A program made the position numbers and the translations under genes. Positions 1 to 12,055 of a stretch of DNA of 64,000 nt are shown in pieces (the first letter of the stretch is position 1; each line of letters opens with the position of its first letter). The notes under the pieces were generated by a model, which was not told where the DNA came from, did not search any database, and saw nothing but the letters and a program-made list of their open reading frames with translations. This stretch comes from Xestospongia bergquistia (lineage: Eukaryota; Porifera; Demospongiae; Haplosclerida; Petrosiidae), in NCBI GenBank assembly GCA_963965975.1, contig OZ014424.1, forward strand, positions 5,042,380 through 5,106,379. The letters are read 5' to 3'.

Positions 1-483
1 ATGGTAATCTCTTCCAAATTTGGACTGCTCTTAATACAATATGATAACACTCTGATGTCTAATGAGCTTATGAAGAAGCATTTGACTTTAATATGGCCAC
101 TGTGAGTATTTGAAATATATTTAGAAATAGCTATCCAATTCAAACCAGGAAGAGAGACAGAAATGGTTGATGGTGACTATTATTATAGATTGAATATTAC
201 TTGCTCTAATTCAGAGTAGTAATGTGCTGTACTTATGGTAGTAGTCTCTTGACAGTCCTGTAAAGAAAAAGATGGAGTCTAAGTCCAGTTTTCTGCAGAA
301 ACTTTCTAATCTGACAACTGCAAACACTTCCACGTATTGCTTGGTGTAAGGTTGGGCTGTCTCAAAAAACAGGACTCGCCCTCGAGTGTTAAACTCTCCG
401 CTCTTTTCCTCTTTGACTCTGTGCAATATATATGGGTGTGGAGTGGGCAAGATGATTCATATCACACGAGGTGAAGGAGCCAT
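1..483 (-). CDS. Unknown protein, N-terminal part (cut by window start)
   Basis: I do not recognise this gene. On the minus strand a start at 481-483 gives MAPSP. It can splice over a roughly 50-nt intron to an exon at about 231-422, with residues such as GEFNTRGRVLFFETAQPYTK and VEVFAVVRLESF, and then to an exon at about 1-109 containing GHIKVKCFF. The joins use GT...AG sites and keep the frame open, and the last exon runs off the window. The predicted product is a basic, mixed hydrophobic protein with no motif I can name. Its start faces VAP across a gap holding two E-boxes, so the two probably share a promoter. Exon edges are uncertain, and the first intron in particular has alternative acceptors. 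Confidence 0.4.
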
Positions 484-560
484 TTTGATATCACGTGAAA
501 ATCACGTGTTACTGAAAGCACCTGCTCACCCCTTCTTGAGTTTTCCTTTTGAATTCTTCC
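484..560. promoter_or_regulatory. Probable divergent promoter with two CACGTG E-boxes
   Basis: CACGTG occurs at 492-497 and again at 503-508, one helical turn apart. The pair lies between the start of the unknown minus-strand gene and a likely VAP 5' UTR exon, which ends at a good donor near 577. bHLH-type factors (USF/MYC families) bind this hexamer. Its role here is inferred from position. Confidence 0.45.
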
Positions 561-756
561 TTCTGGCCTTCTTCCAGGTAAGATAAATTTGCTAAGAACT
601 CTGTTAACTAAGCTTACAGACGTTCATATTAATAGTATTTTATTTGTTCTGCATGATTGACTCTGCAACTTATCTTACCCTTTTATTGCAGAATTTTCTC
701 TCAAATTGACTTGATTCTGTTGTGTGTAAACGTGTTAAAGAGATAACTTCTGAAAG

Positions 757-3700
757 ATGACCACTAAATCACCTCAAATATTAGAACTTGTTCCACCTAT
801 CGAACTAACATTTAAAGGTGAACTTAACTGTAATAATCACAGTTAATTAGCAGTACAGTAGACAATTACTGCAGTAAATTATACTATAACAATGAGGGAA
901 CATTGTTTAATCATTGTGTTTAGTATAATATTACATGTGTACATGATAGTCCTGTGCATCATATCTCTGTCATTGAATTTTACCACAGCCATGACTAACT
1001 CTTCATGTTAAACCACGAATCCACTCTAAAAATTTAAGATAAATTATATGTTCAGAACCTCTATGTTGAGGACACTGCATGCACTCACCCTCTCCAGAAT
1101 ATATTGTATTCCTATACTAATACTTGGGTACATTACTTAACCTCAACACTGAGAGTACATCTCTATACTGAGGATATGACCTAACTATTAGTATTACAGC
1201 TGTAGTGTTTGTCTCTCTTCTAACGTGTCAAGAGTTAGATGATTGACTGTCATTGGGTGATTAATAATTGTCCCTATTAAAATAAACAAGCAAGATGAAT
1301 GTACATAGTCTTAGCTATTATTATATTGCTAGGATAGTAGAATAGATAGGTTTTATTTCAGGATAAGCATTGGAATTGTATTTTAATGAACAACAAGTTA
1401 GTGTACATTGTCATTATGATGTCACGGTTACCATACCAGAGAGAGAGAAAGAGAGAGAGAGAAACCTTGTTCATAGTATATATTATTCCATTAATAATTT
1501 CAATGTTGTTTTTACGACATTAGATAATAATTCATAATTTTAATACAAAATTACAATTTTATTTAACATAGAAATGATGATGAATCTATTGTATATTGTC
1601 TATTAATTATTATTCCTATACACTTTGTTCATATAAATTAAATAAAATTAAATATTAAATGTGTTAATGTGTTGATTAGGATCTAACAATAAGACAAGTT
1701 TGCTTTCTACCATTATTCTATTATTAACAACTTAATGTGTTAATTACACACCGTTGTTGCTATAAGGAAGTCCCTCTAGTTAATTATTATTAAAAGTAAT
1801 GACGCTGACATTCCTATGTACACAGCATTGTTGCTATGAGGGAGTCCCTCTGTTTAATTATTATTAAAAGTAATGACGCTGACATTCCTATGTACAGAAA
1901 TTATATAATAACTTTAATTTTCTGACAAATTAAAGGGTTACCTTCTATTTTGTGATTTTTAGGTCCATTCACAGAGGTCGTAACAACTAAACTTACACTT
2001 CGTAACCCGTCGAATGAAAGGGTGGGGTTTAAAGTGAAGACAACAGCTCCTAAACAATATTGTGTCAGACCTAATAGTGGAGTCATTGCACCTCATGGAG
2101 AACAAGAAGTATCAGGTAACAAGGATGCCCCTGCAATTAATATCAATTACAAGGCAGTTTAGTACAAGTGTTTGAAATCTCAAATGTTATGCTTCTAAAA
2201 TCACAAATTCAATAATGGAGAAAGCATTCTAGCTAAAAAACCACTCGTTTTGATAAAATGAGAGTCTATCAAATTGTGTTCCTATTACATTCCCTTTTTC
2301 TAATTTTGAGAATGGTATGAATGAAATGTATTGAGTTACATATGTAGGGGGTGTGTCATTACTATAGGTAGTATGGCCTATACTATATCTGCTAATACCT
2401 AAGTGATGCTATAGGCACCTAGTAACTTAAATACATTACATTGTAATAATTACCTTAGATTAAATTCCTGTTCTTCTATATAGCCACATCATCTTGTATG
2501 TGTGACTTGTGTTTATAATATTATAGTACAGTATCTAATTATTCGTCACTGATGTGTTAGGAGAACAGTATTAATAGTAGTAATTTGATATGTGTGGTTA
2601 TAACTAAGTTATTGTAGAGAGTGGTTGCATAGTATTATATGGAGAGGTCTTTGATGTATTGTAATCATTGAGAAAATAAAATTACATTAGTACTTCAGTG
2701 ACTATAGTGGCACCTTGGAACACTTGTTGCTAGTCCTATACTAATACTTTAGTGTATTATACAACCTCTATATTGAGGACACTTGTTCTAGTCCCATACT
2801 AATACTTTAGTGTATTATACAACCTCTATATTGAGGACACTTGTTCTAGTCCCATACTAATACTTTAGTGTATTATACAACCTCTATATTGAGGACACTT
2901 GTTCCAATCCCATACTAATACTTTAGTTTATTATACAACCTCTATATTGAGGACACTTGTTCTAGTCCCATACTAATACTTTAGTGTATTATACAACCTC
3001 TATATTGAGGACACTTGTTCTAGTCCCATACTAATACTTTAGTGTATTATACAACCTCTATATTGAGGACACTTGTTCTAGTCCCATACTAATACTTTAG
3101 TTTATTATACAACCTCTATATTGAGGACACTTGTTCTAGTCCTATACTAATACTTTGGTGTATTATACAACCTCTATATTGAGGACACTTGTTCTAATCC
3201 CACACTAATACTTTAGTGTATTATACAACCTCTATATTGAAGACACTTGTTCTAGTCCCATACTAATACTTTAGTTTATTATACAACCTCTATATTGAGG
3301 ACACTTGTTCTAGTCCTATACTAATACTTTGGTGTATTATACAACCTCTATATTGAGGACACTTGTTCTAATCCCACACTAATACTTTAGTGTATTATAC
3401 AACCTCTATATTGAGGACACCTCTATGCTAAGGACAGTTTCTAAAGTCACCTCAGACATTATGTAGAGAGAATTGAGCTAGGAATTATCCTTGTCCATTG
3501 TAGATCAGACTTTGTACCTTTATTTTAGTTGGAAGGAATGTCAATTGCTCTCTCCTAAGTACATGTACTTATAATACATGCACAATGAATATTTATACAC
3601 TTTGTCATTAATGAATCACTAAGGAATACTTAATTACTATAAACAAGTTACTTAAGTTGCCTTACTTCTTATACACAGTTATGTTACAGCCAATGGATGA

Positions 3701-4146
3701 AGTGGCTGTAGCAGAACGTACCAAACACAAGTTTATGGTCCAGTCAATGTGTGTTGATGATGGTTTTAATGCTGACGATTTAGATGTTGCTGTAAGAGAC
3801 TCCATCTATTAGCTGTGACCTTATTTAAATGTTTTTATTGTTTTGATAGATGAAAAATGCTGATAAAAAGAAACTCATGGATTCTAAATTGAAATGTTTG
3901 TTTCTTGATGCTGAAGCTTCAACATCAGAACCAGTAAATGCCTGTGTTGTAATTTATATAAAATATATACACACTCTCTTCCCCTAGACAACAGCTGTTA
4001 AGTCAGAGTCTCCAAATACTAGTGATGAGAAACCGAATATGTTTACACCAGCTAGAACTTTACCAAATGCAGAAGAAACATCAGTTAGACCATCACCAGA
4101 GGTAGCTATTATATGTAATGAGCTAGTTTGATAGACTATATGCCAA

Positions 4147-4233
<87 letters not shown>

Positions 4234-4958
4234 AAGAGAGAGAGAGGAAGAGAGTGTGTATTTGAGGTTAAAATCCATTGCTATTGTAGGAGCCTCTACC
4301 TACCTCTCAACCAACAGCTGGGTCTACACCTGCACACACAACCACTGGACAGGTGCATATAATATATGAAATGTTTAATGTGGTCATTTTTATCTACTAC
4401 TTTCTTCCTCTCTCCCATCATCATTCCTTTCTATGTTCCCCTCTCTCCCTAATATCCTTCCTCTTTATGTTTCCCTCCCTCATATTCATTCTCCTTTCTC
4501 TCAATCTTCCTCTTTCCTGATTATATAGATTAATACAGAGTCTGATCAACTACAATCTGTATGTTATAAAGACATACCATACCTGTAATATTACTCATAC
4601 TATTACTGTAGGAAATGAGAGTGCTTAGAGACAAAGCCAAGAAATTAGCAGAAGAAAACAAAATATTAAAAGTAAACCAACTCTCTGCATGTTTTCAAAT
4701 TAAGTGTAATAATAATTTATAACTTGAGGGTGGGGTGCTGTTGCCATTGACAACCAGTCTAGCTGTTGATTTCTTTTGTTTCCTTGCTAGACTGAAACAG
4801 ATCGTTTGAGGCAACAATATTTAGCGCAGTCCACATCAGTGAAGGCACCTTTGAAATCACCTCAAAATAAGAATGAATCATCTCTAAATTTAATAGCTAT
4901 GCTATTAATTTTAGTTGCCCTTGTCATGGGCTATTTCGTAGGAACATATACATCTTAA
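757..4958 (+). CDS. VAP: VAMP-associated protein (VAP-A/B type, MSP domain, tail-anchored)
   Basis: This is an ER membrane adaptor that binds FFAT motifs at membrane contact sites. Coding starts at 757 ([14 protein letters not shown]). Exon 2 (1963-2115) holds the MSP-domain core, with the hallmark run [14 protein letters not shown] followed by PHGEQEV. Exon 3 (from 3679) continues VMLQPMDE and KHKFMVQSM, which match VAPA/VAPB closely. Later exons give a Ser/Thr-rich linker, a short coiled coil ([15 protein letters not shown]) and a C-terminal hydrophobic anchor ([18 protein letters not shown]) ending at 4958, the usual VAP order. An untranslated first exon likely ends near 577, with its acceptor near 691. 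Intron 2 is enlarged by a 58-bp minisatellite, and a later intron carries a (TG)n(AG)n tract. Family assignment is firm; the small middle exons are less sure. Confidence 0.9.
2712..3424 (+). repeat. 58-bp minisatellite array (about 12 copies) in VAP intron
   Basis: Tandem copies share a consensus starting TTGTTCTAGTCCCATACTAA and ending in CCTCTATATTGAGGACAC, with few substitutions. Each unit contains an imperfect palindrome (CCTC-N6-GAGG). A degenerate single copy lies near 1060-1175. The same unit forms a second array in the ENTR1-like gene at 13.9-14.9 kb. Confidence 0.95.
4151..4252 (+). repeat. Composite (TG)n(AG)n microsatellite in VAP intron
   Basis: A TG dinucleotide run passes directly into an AG/GGAG run inside an intron of VAP. 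Open frames across it encode only repeat residues (CVCV, ERER) and are not genes. Confidence 0.95.
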
Positions 4959-5350
4959 CAACTGGTATAACAATTGGCTGTTGATATTGTTATTATTATT
5001 ATTATTGTTATTGTTAGTTTAAAATCCTGCCTTTGTCTGCAGGACTCACATACTAGCCATTTTATTAAAAAAAACGTTTCATTTTTCCACCTTTTTGTTG
5101 TTACTTCAAGTGATTGTCTTGGTAACAATTTTTTTTCTCTTTTTTGATTAGAATATATTATACGTTATTACAACTATTGTTACAATGATGTGGTAATATC
5201 TGTACATGTATTTATCAAATTAATATATTCTATAATAATGTGTACAAATTGAAGTGTTATAGAGAAATTGATATCTCTAATGAGTTTGTTAATGATTATA
5301 ATAATTATAGGGGCTTATTTAATTACAATTAGGGATCTATGATACAGTTG
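4959..5350. other. Convergent 3' intergenic region
   Basis: This AT-rich gap lies between the VAP stop and the stop of the AT-hook gene, which converge on it. It has T-rich and TTA-rich runs. I see no gene in it. Both 3' UTRs and polyadenylation sites should lie here. Confidence 0.6.
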
Positions 5351-5835
5351 TTATTGGTTTGATGTTTCTTTGTTTGCGTTTATCATTTTCCAAAGTCCAT
5401 TTTGTATTGCCAATTTTCTATTTAGACCAACTAATACTAGAGAATAGAATTCTCCTCTCTCTTCAAACATTTTTGTCACCTGGTCTTGTCGGTCTTTCTC
5501 TCTCTCTTGTAACTCAGCCCTTTAATAAAAATATAAAACGTCTCTCCCTCTCTCTCACACATACTCACTTGCTGGGTCTTCCTCGACCACGTGGATGATG
5601 TAACCGAGGAGGGGGAAGGGTTACTGTTATAGCGACACCATTGTTCCTTCCTCTCAAATTACAACTTGATGTTGTTAGGTTGTTGTCTTGGACTGTATGA
5701 TTTGAGGAGCGACTATCTTTTGATGATGTCTCCTCACTTGCTGAACTCTAATGGATGAATAGATAGATAAATGGATGAAAGATTATTAGATGACTAAATG
5801 TATGGATCTACTTTATCTGAAGATGGACTGCTCAT
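5351..5835 (-). CDS. Small AT-hook protein, about 123 aa
   Basis: I found three minus-strand exons by splice sites: 5812-5835 (MSSPSSDK), 5569-5747 and 5351-5519. Their lengths sum to 372 nt, an exact multiple of three that includes the stop. The product is Ser/Asn-rich at the N-terminus, then has an AT-hook-like PRGRGRPSK near residues 62-70. A charged helix follows (AELQEREKDRQDQ), and the C-terminus is more hydrophobic (FYSLVLVGLNRKLA). AT-hooks bind the minor groove of AT-rich DNA, so a chromatin role is plausible but inferred. I recognise no family beyond the hook. The gene starts 71 bp from the PDI start on the other strand, with CACGCC boxes between them. Confidence 0.6.
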
Positions 5836-5906
5836 TTTTCAAAACATTGAGACCACGCCTATTAAGTGACACGCCCCTAAAGCACATGCTTCGTGACCTT
5901 TTCAGA
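5836..5906. promoter_or_regulatory. Bidirectional promoter with two CACGCC boxes
   Basis: The 71-bp gap between divergent start codons contains CCACGCC at 5853-5859 and CACGCCCC at 5870-5877. These resemble KLF/SP-family sites. The same box recurs near other gene starts in this window. Confidence 0.45.
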
Positions 5907-7145
5907 ATGGATATCTTCAAATGTTCTTTTGTATTTATTGTATTAATAACTCTCTCTCAGTCTGTAGTGATTGATTTAAATAATGATAACTTTGATCAAG
6001 TGAGTCTTTTATCATTTATTGACGTAATTTTACTACATTATTAATGTAATTAATTAACTATTAATTGTTTTTTTTGTTACAGTATGTTGACGGATCAAAA
6101 GCTGCATTTGTAGAATTTTACGCTCCATGTAAGTTAGTTAACAGTAATTAACACATCTGATAGTAATTAGCATATATATATACACTTTAGAATCTCATTC
6201 CACCTCATACCAATGTCCCAAGGAGTCTGGGTATGAGACTTAACAATATGAAGCTATGCCTATAGTAGGGTATCAACACTAGTTTAGGTTTTAGGGGGTG
6301 GGGTTATGGAAGGATACTAATTATAATATTATAATATACAAACCAGGTGGATAACCACACCCGTAATTACGTTAAAACTATGTCTTTATAGGGTGTGGTC
6401 ACTGCAAGCGTCTCGCCCCTGCTTATGAGGAAGTTGGAAAGACATTTGATAATTCTGATGATGTAATAATTGCTAAAGTTGATGCTGATGCCGACAGAAC
6501 TCTCGGAGGACGATTTGGTGTGCAAGGTTTTCCCACGCTTAAGTTTTTTCCTAAAGGATCAACCACACCAGAAGAGTGAGTCATAAAACTTTTAATTTTG
6601 GTGTCATCTCTTAACAGTTATAGTGGCGGACGTTCAGCAGAAGAGATTATAGCTTTTATCAATGAAAAAACTGGTAACTAGTGAACTTTAAACTTTCTAG
6701 TATGATCTTTTACGTCATTAGGTTCTCGAGGTCGTGTCAAAAAGGATGCCAGTAATGTTGTCGACTTAAATCCTAGTAACTTTGACAGTATCGTCATGGA
6801 TACAAACAAAGATGTCTTAGTTGAGTTTTATGCTCCTTGTAAGTGATGGATAAGGATATGCTAATCATGTCATGTGACTGTCATGTGATCCTCTTGTCTG
6901 ATAATTTAGGGTGTGGTCATTGCAAGGCCTTGATTCCTACTTATGAGGAGGTAGCTACGACTTTTAAGAATGATGAAAATGTGAGTCATTAATGTTGAGT
7001 TTAGGATTATTAATACAATAGACTATTGTTAACTCTAATTAATTAATTATCATTGTTCTCATCCCTTTAGTGTGTGGTAGCTAAAATTGATGCTGACAGT
7101 AGCAGAGACATTGCTTCTAAGTAAGTTAGTAACTTTTCATTGTCA

Positions 7146-7176
<31 letters not shown>

Positions 7177-8273
7177 AGGTATGGTGTAAGTGGTTACCCA
7201 ACCATCAAGTTCTTTTCTAAAGACAAGAAAGAACCAGAAGATGTAAGAAATACAAGTTATTTTTTAAAATGTGTTTCAATTTTTGTAGTACTCTGCTCCT
7301 AGAGGTACTCAAGATTTTATTGATTATTTGAACGAAAAATGTGGAACACATCGTGTCAAAGGTGGTAGTCTTAATGCTGATGTAAGCAATATTATAATAA
7401 CCTAATATACTAACAATACACTAACAGTATACTAATAATATACTAAAAATATACTATAGGCTGGTGTTATTAAAGAATTGGATGATTTGGTGAAAAAGTT
7501 CATGCAAGAAAGTGACTCTCGTGATGCTATTCTCTCTGAAACTGATGCTAAGGCTAAAACACTCGATAATCCTAAGTAAGAAGGAGAGAGGGAGGGCTTT
7601 AACTAAGTCTCGATGAACTACTGACTAATATTCCTATGAGAGTAGTTATTCCCCTCTATGACTTAATACATATTACAACTCATAACAAACTTACCACCAT
7701 AATATGCAATGACATAGTCTCTAATATGACATCATTGAAGAAATATAGATTTCATCATTAGTTGTACAAATAAACGGAATTAAAGTTGTTTTGTCTTCCA
7801 TAACTTGTTTGTACATTAATAGAACATTTCTAACTAGAGCAGTATCTCGTCTAAAAAAATTACATTAAAATTTGTATATATATTCTTTACAATATATTAT
7901 AGCATTGGATTTAGAGCTAGTATCATATTGACTACCAAAATGGTAGTTTTATTTGATAGCAGCTGTCACTTAGCTCTCCTCTACATAACACACTCTCTCT
8001 TTCTCTTAGTGCTGAGTACTATGTCAAAGTGATGAATAAAGTCAAAGAGAAAGGAGATGATTATATTCAATCGGAGAGTGATCGTCTTGGGCGCATGATG
8101 AGTTAGTTACAAATCCTTTAACTTACTCTGTCCATTTTTGTCATGCCATTCATCTATTATCTCTTTTCATGTGTCCATTTTGTCTTATCATCTTTCCAGA
8201 GGGTGGGATCAATCCAAAGAAAGTTGATGAATTTACTAAAAGAAAAAATGTCCTCAAGAAATTTGAACTGTAG
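5907..8273 (+). CDS. Protein disulfide isomerase with two thioredoxin domains and an ERp29-like tail
   Basis: This ER oxidoreductase forms and rearranges disulfides. The start at 5907 gives a signal peptide ([16 protein letters not shown]). Two thioredoxin domains follow, each with an active site APWCGHCK, in the exons starting near 6392 and 6911, and each with the cis-proline region ([16 protein letters not shown]). The C-terminal third ([13 protein letters not shown] through [13 protein letters not shown]) is helical and fits the ERp29 C-terminal (D) domain. The order a-a-D is known from Dictyostelium PDI and plant PDIL2-type enzymes, and differs from vertebrate PDIA6. The protein ends KFEL, a variant of the KDEL retrieval signal. 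Exons are bounded by good GT/AG sites. One acceptor at about 7178 uses a CT microsatellite as its pyrimidine tract. Confidence 0.85.
6184..6242. repeat. Degenerate copy of the GTCTCATACCCAGA snapback element
   Basis: This sits in the PDI intron. AATCTCATTCCACCTCATAC on the left pairs imperfectly with TCTGGGTATGAGACTTA on the right. It is related to the hairpins at 10159 and 62917. Confidence 0.55.
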
Positions 8274-8946
8274 CAAATATGATGTTCTGAGAGGATGGCC
8301 CTGCTGTCTTCTGCTATTAATATTATGTTATTAATTTTAATAGTTTTAATCAAGATAGATTTTTTGTTAGTGAATTCATAATTTGAAATTTTTTGCTGTT
8401 TTACTAAAATTTAATTCTCACACATATTGTTGGGAAAAGACTCTATAACTTCTGACATTAACTGGGACAATTTGGAAGAAAGAATGATACATCAGATCAG
8501 CAATATTATCAGGTTGTATATTTTAGGAAATGATTGCTTAATTATAAGTAGTTATAAAAGGATATTTTGCTTCAACATATATTATTTGATAATAATGACA
8601 TCATCATTACATGACATGTAGATTGCTGTTAGATAACATTTTAGTTTTTTAGAAACAAATGAGCCTTAATGAGGAATCATTGTGGCAGCTGTCAAACAGT
8701 TTGGACAGAAAAGTGTACATGTCATTTAAAAAGTAGAAACAAATGTTCAGCTCTAGAGACATAACTGTAGCTAAATACAACAATTGACAGACATTAGACA
8801 GACAATAGATATGATATATGAGTTACAAATGAGTCTTTGGGAGTAAGTTACAACAGGAAGAGTCTACATTAGTACCAAGGATAGGCAGAGTAGGGTCTGT
8901 AGAGAAAGTGTAGAAATAAGAATTAAGAACTAAAAGTGAAATTGTG
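8274..8946. other. Intergenic region between convergent genes
   Basis: This AT-rich sequence lies between the PDI stop and the stop of the unknown minus-strand gene. I found no coding frame with splice support and no strong repeat in it. Confidence 0.5.
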
Positions 8947-10662
8947 TTACTTCCTGTCATAATACACATTTCCAAAAATATGGACTAACTGTTATCTTAC
9001 CTGGAAGTGGCTCTATATCTGCTACTGTATGTGGAATGAGAGAGAGAGAGAGAAAGAGGTAATAATATATACTAATACAATGAACTAAGAATACTTACTA
9101 CATGGTCGCTGGTATAGGTTTAGTTGCAGTCTGTGGACGATTTTGTCTCCTATCTTGTCTAGGATTCTTCACTGTCAAAGCATGCTATATTAATATATAT
9201 CATTATAATATGCTCAGTCTTAAGTCATCCATCTAGATCTGTCCATCAAATTATCATTTATTTGCCTCTAATCTATTCATTAGTTAGTCATCTATGTCTA
9301 TCATTACCTGCCAAGAAGCAGTTATTTCTGGATGTTTCCTTCTCATGAACAGTCCAGAGAATTGGGTCGGCTTTTGAGTATCTAATAAAATTAGAAGAAT
9401 TAATTAATGCTAAAGTTCCTCGTAAAATATAAGGATAATTAACTCAATTATACTAGGAGTTATCCCTTACCGTCTATACTTGATGATGTGTGTTGATTTT
9501 TAGTCTGTTTTAGTAGATTTACTATTTTGTTCCATTCATCAATATGGCAGCTGTAGTATTAGTACATCAGTACATGTGTTTAATATAGTACCGCCATGTG
9601 GTGGGTGTGGCTTACCTTTTAGATAATGGCTGATACTGAACAACTCTTGTTTTAGTGTCATTATCAGTAACAGTCTGGATGGATGGATGGTTGGGTCAAT
9701 GGATGGATGAATAGATGGATGAATAGATGAATTAATGATAAATTGATGGATGGATGGATGGTTGTCCATGAGATAATATTTTGTTTATATTTGTGAATAA
9801 AATTAGTCAATGAATTGTAAATAATACAAACAATTGTTAATAATATTCATTGACATAGCAGAGTTTATAATGAATTTATTAAAACATTCCATATAAGATT
9901 ACTATATATACAAACCAGCTGATGCTATGGTATATAATAATAGTGTACATTGTTAATAGTGGAACTTTAAATTACAATGATTAATGATTTAATAGTTCTT
10001 TTTATAATATATATAGGAGTGTCATTTGTTATTAAGATATTATTTTAAATAATGTAAACATGTAGTTATCTCTCTCTTTTCAAATTTTGACTACAACGTT
10101 ATTACATCAATATTATTCGAAAATAACAATTGTTTCATTTTATTAGCAGTTGCTAATGTAGTCTCATACCCAGATCTACAACATTGTAGGTTTGGGTATG
10201 AGACTATTGCTAGTCATGAGCAGTCTGACAGAAAGTATACACTTTGCTTTGTATAAACTTTCCCACCCCCTAAATATTAAACATTAATAATCTAAGGACT
10301 TCCTTCTGAAGGATATCGGACGACAGGCTATATTATATTACTTGAATTGTACCACGTACCTGACAATGAACAATGGGTTTTCGGACATGTAGCATAGTAC
10401 GTGCTTTGATAAATTGATCTGTAAATAATTTAGATACAGGAAAGACAATGAAATAATAATAAGAAAGTTAGTTAAATTATTAATAGATCACAATTGACGT
10501 GGAGAACTAGTCACCTCTGGAGCAAAGTGTTGTATGACGAGAATGTTCTGTAGACAATCGATGTATATTGGTATCCATATCCATCCTTCGCAAAGTGGGA
10601 AGCTGAGGGTGGTATATCTGGTGCTTCACACCGGCTAATTGTCTGCTAGCAGGTCTCTCCAT
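8947..10662 (-). CDS. Unrecognised eight-exon protein, 172 aa
   Basis: I assembled eight minus-strand exons: 10515-10662, 10360-10418, 9616-9674, 9471-9550, 9308-9381, 9099-9166, 9001-9024 and 8947-8953. Their lengths sum to 519 nt, which keeps one open frame to a TAA. The product begins MERPASRQLAGVKHQIYHPQ, is basic (ALKLR-type composition, many Arg/Gln), and includes FSGLFMRRKHPEITASWQ and a Pro/Arg-rich C-terminus (RQNRPQTATKPIPA). It has no signal peptide, membrane segment or domain that I recognise. The final exon carries only seven coding bases. The first ATG sits directly after an acceptor, so a further 5' exon is likely. That every junction keeps frame supports a real gene, but its function is unknown. 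Confidence 0.6.
9676..9768 (-). repeat. ATCC/GGAT tetranucleotide tract in intron
   Basis: This imperfect GGATGGATGAATAGATG tract lies in the intron upstream of exon 3 of the unknown gene. Similar tracts recur in introns across the window. Confidence 0.85.
10159..10206. repeat. Snapback hairpin (TAGTCTCATACCCAGA family)
   Basis: TAGTCTCATACCCAGATCTA is followed by an inverted arm ending TTTGGGTATGAGACTA, giving a nearly perfect hairpin of about 48 nt. It lies in an intron of the unknown minus-strand gene. A second good copy is in UBE2T at 62917 and a decayed one is in the PDI intron. Confidence 0.8.
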
Positions 10663-11963
10663 CTGTAAGAAATTTTCTTTGCACTTCGAGTGTAAACACC
10701 CACGCAACTAATTAATCAAGGTACCTACAATTAACGTTGCCTGATAAGTTCTATTTGAATTACAATAAGTAAACATTACTAGATACCTCAATATTCTTGT
10801 TGTTTATAGTTTATATATCAATTCACTGAACATTTACATGGCAATACCATCCACACTATAACTGTATTTGTTCACTAAACAAACTCTTCCTGTGTATTTT
10901 GCCTTATCTCACACACACCTAACTATGAACTATTAAACCAATTTCTCAATAGGATTGTTACTGGTTGTAAACATTACCATCTTTATCCAATGTACGACAT
11001 CTCTTAATGTACCACAGCAATTGTATCTTACAGAGAGCTCGTGTCTACATGTAAGTAAATAAACGAAAGTGTTCGCTTTGCGCCTGGTAAAAACAAGTGA
11101 CATTTCTCTGTTTTTCACAGATACTACCGGTAGAAGTTGTCATGGTATCTTATAGAGGTTTGTGAAAAGTAATGGTGACTATTGGTGACAGTGTACACAA
11201 GATTTGCTTGCAACACATACTGTGCGTTCATCTGGTATATATTGTTGTAGCATACTGGTATGTACAAATTAACTATAGCAATATTGCTGCTAATACATCT
11301 CTATATTAAAAAAACACTTATTATATTATACTTTAGTGTGTGTGTGTGCAGACTTTGTATTTTGGCTGTACATGTTTAATCATCACCATGGATACATGCA
11401 TTGGTGAATCAATTGACTAATTAATACTTAATTTATTATATCATCTTTCTTTCTAAAAAATAGCCATTTAAATTAAATATAATTATTAAATACATACATG
11501 CTTACAACACATCAAATAGCAACTTAAAAAAAGTCCATGGGATTTATAGGGAAATAATAGGGGGACTTTTTTACTAAAGGGGTATTCACCAATTGTACCC
11601 TACAAATTAGATATTGCGGTAACATAAACGACATCCTGTATATGTATATTAAATGTGGACTGCTATGATAACTATAGTACTTGCAGTTTGTGTACCAGGA
11701 AAGTGTGAGGTATGTCAATATAATTTGCATAGCTTATATTATGCTCCTTTCCAAAACTATATTCACTTTGTTCCTGTTCTGACCTCCCTCGGAGATGGGA
11801 GATCCTGGGACAGTTGAATAAGCAGTTAATTTGGGCCAGAGTTGCAAAGACATTGTCTATTGTGTAAGTGTATATTGCAGTGTATTGAATTATATCTTTT
11901 TTAGGGATAATATATTAGAACTAAGTGGAAATGGGATTATCTTGCACAGATTCATCAGCATAC
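10663..11963. other. Intergenic region, possible 5' exon(s) and promoters
   Basis: This is the longest gap in the first half of the window. A 61-codon minus-strand frame at 10933-11118 is the only sizeable ORF; it has no recognisable motif. A GT-rich run lies near 11336. An upstream exon of the minus-strand gene may lie near 10680-10760. I see no other supported gene. Confidence 0.45.
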
Positions 11964-11970
11964 TATAAAA
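11964..11970 (+). promoter_or_regulatory. TATA box for the helical secreted protein gene
   Basis: TATAAAA lies 86 bp upstream of the start codon at 12056. This is a plausible distance for a TATA-driven, inducible promoter with a short 5' UTR. Most other promoters in the window show no clear TATA box. Confidence 0.5.
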
Positions 11971-12055
11971 GATTACTGCTTCTTGGTTCAGAATCACAAC
12001 AACTTAAAGTGAAGTAATTATCAAGTTAACCAAACGAACCGATCTATAACTAGTA

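Noticed and set aside
4148-4369. Open frames of Cys/Val then Arg/Glu repeats
   Set aside because: They translate a (TG)n(AG)n microsatellite within a VAP intron.
10933-11118. 61-codon minus-strand frame
   Set aside because: No domain, no splice partner that I could join, and a length expected by chance in intergenic sequence.
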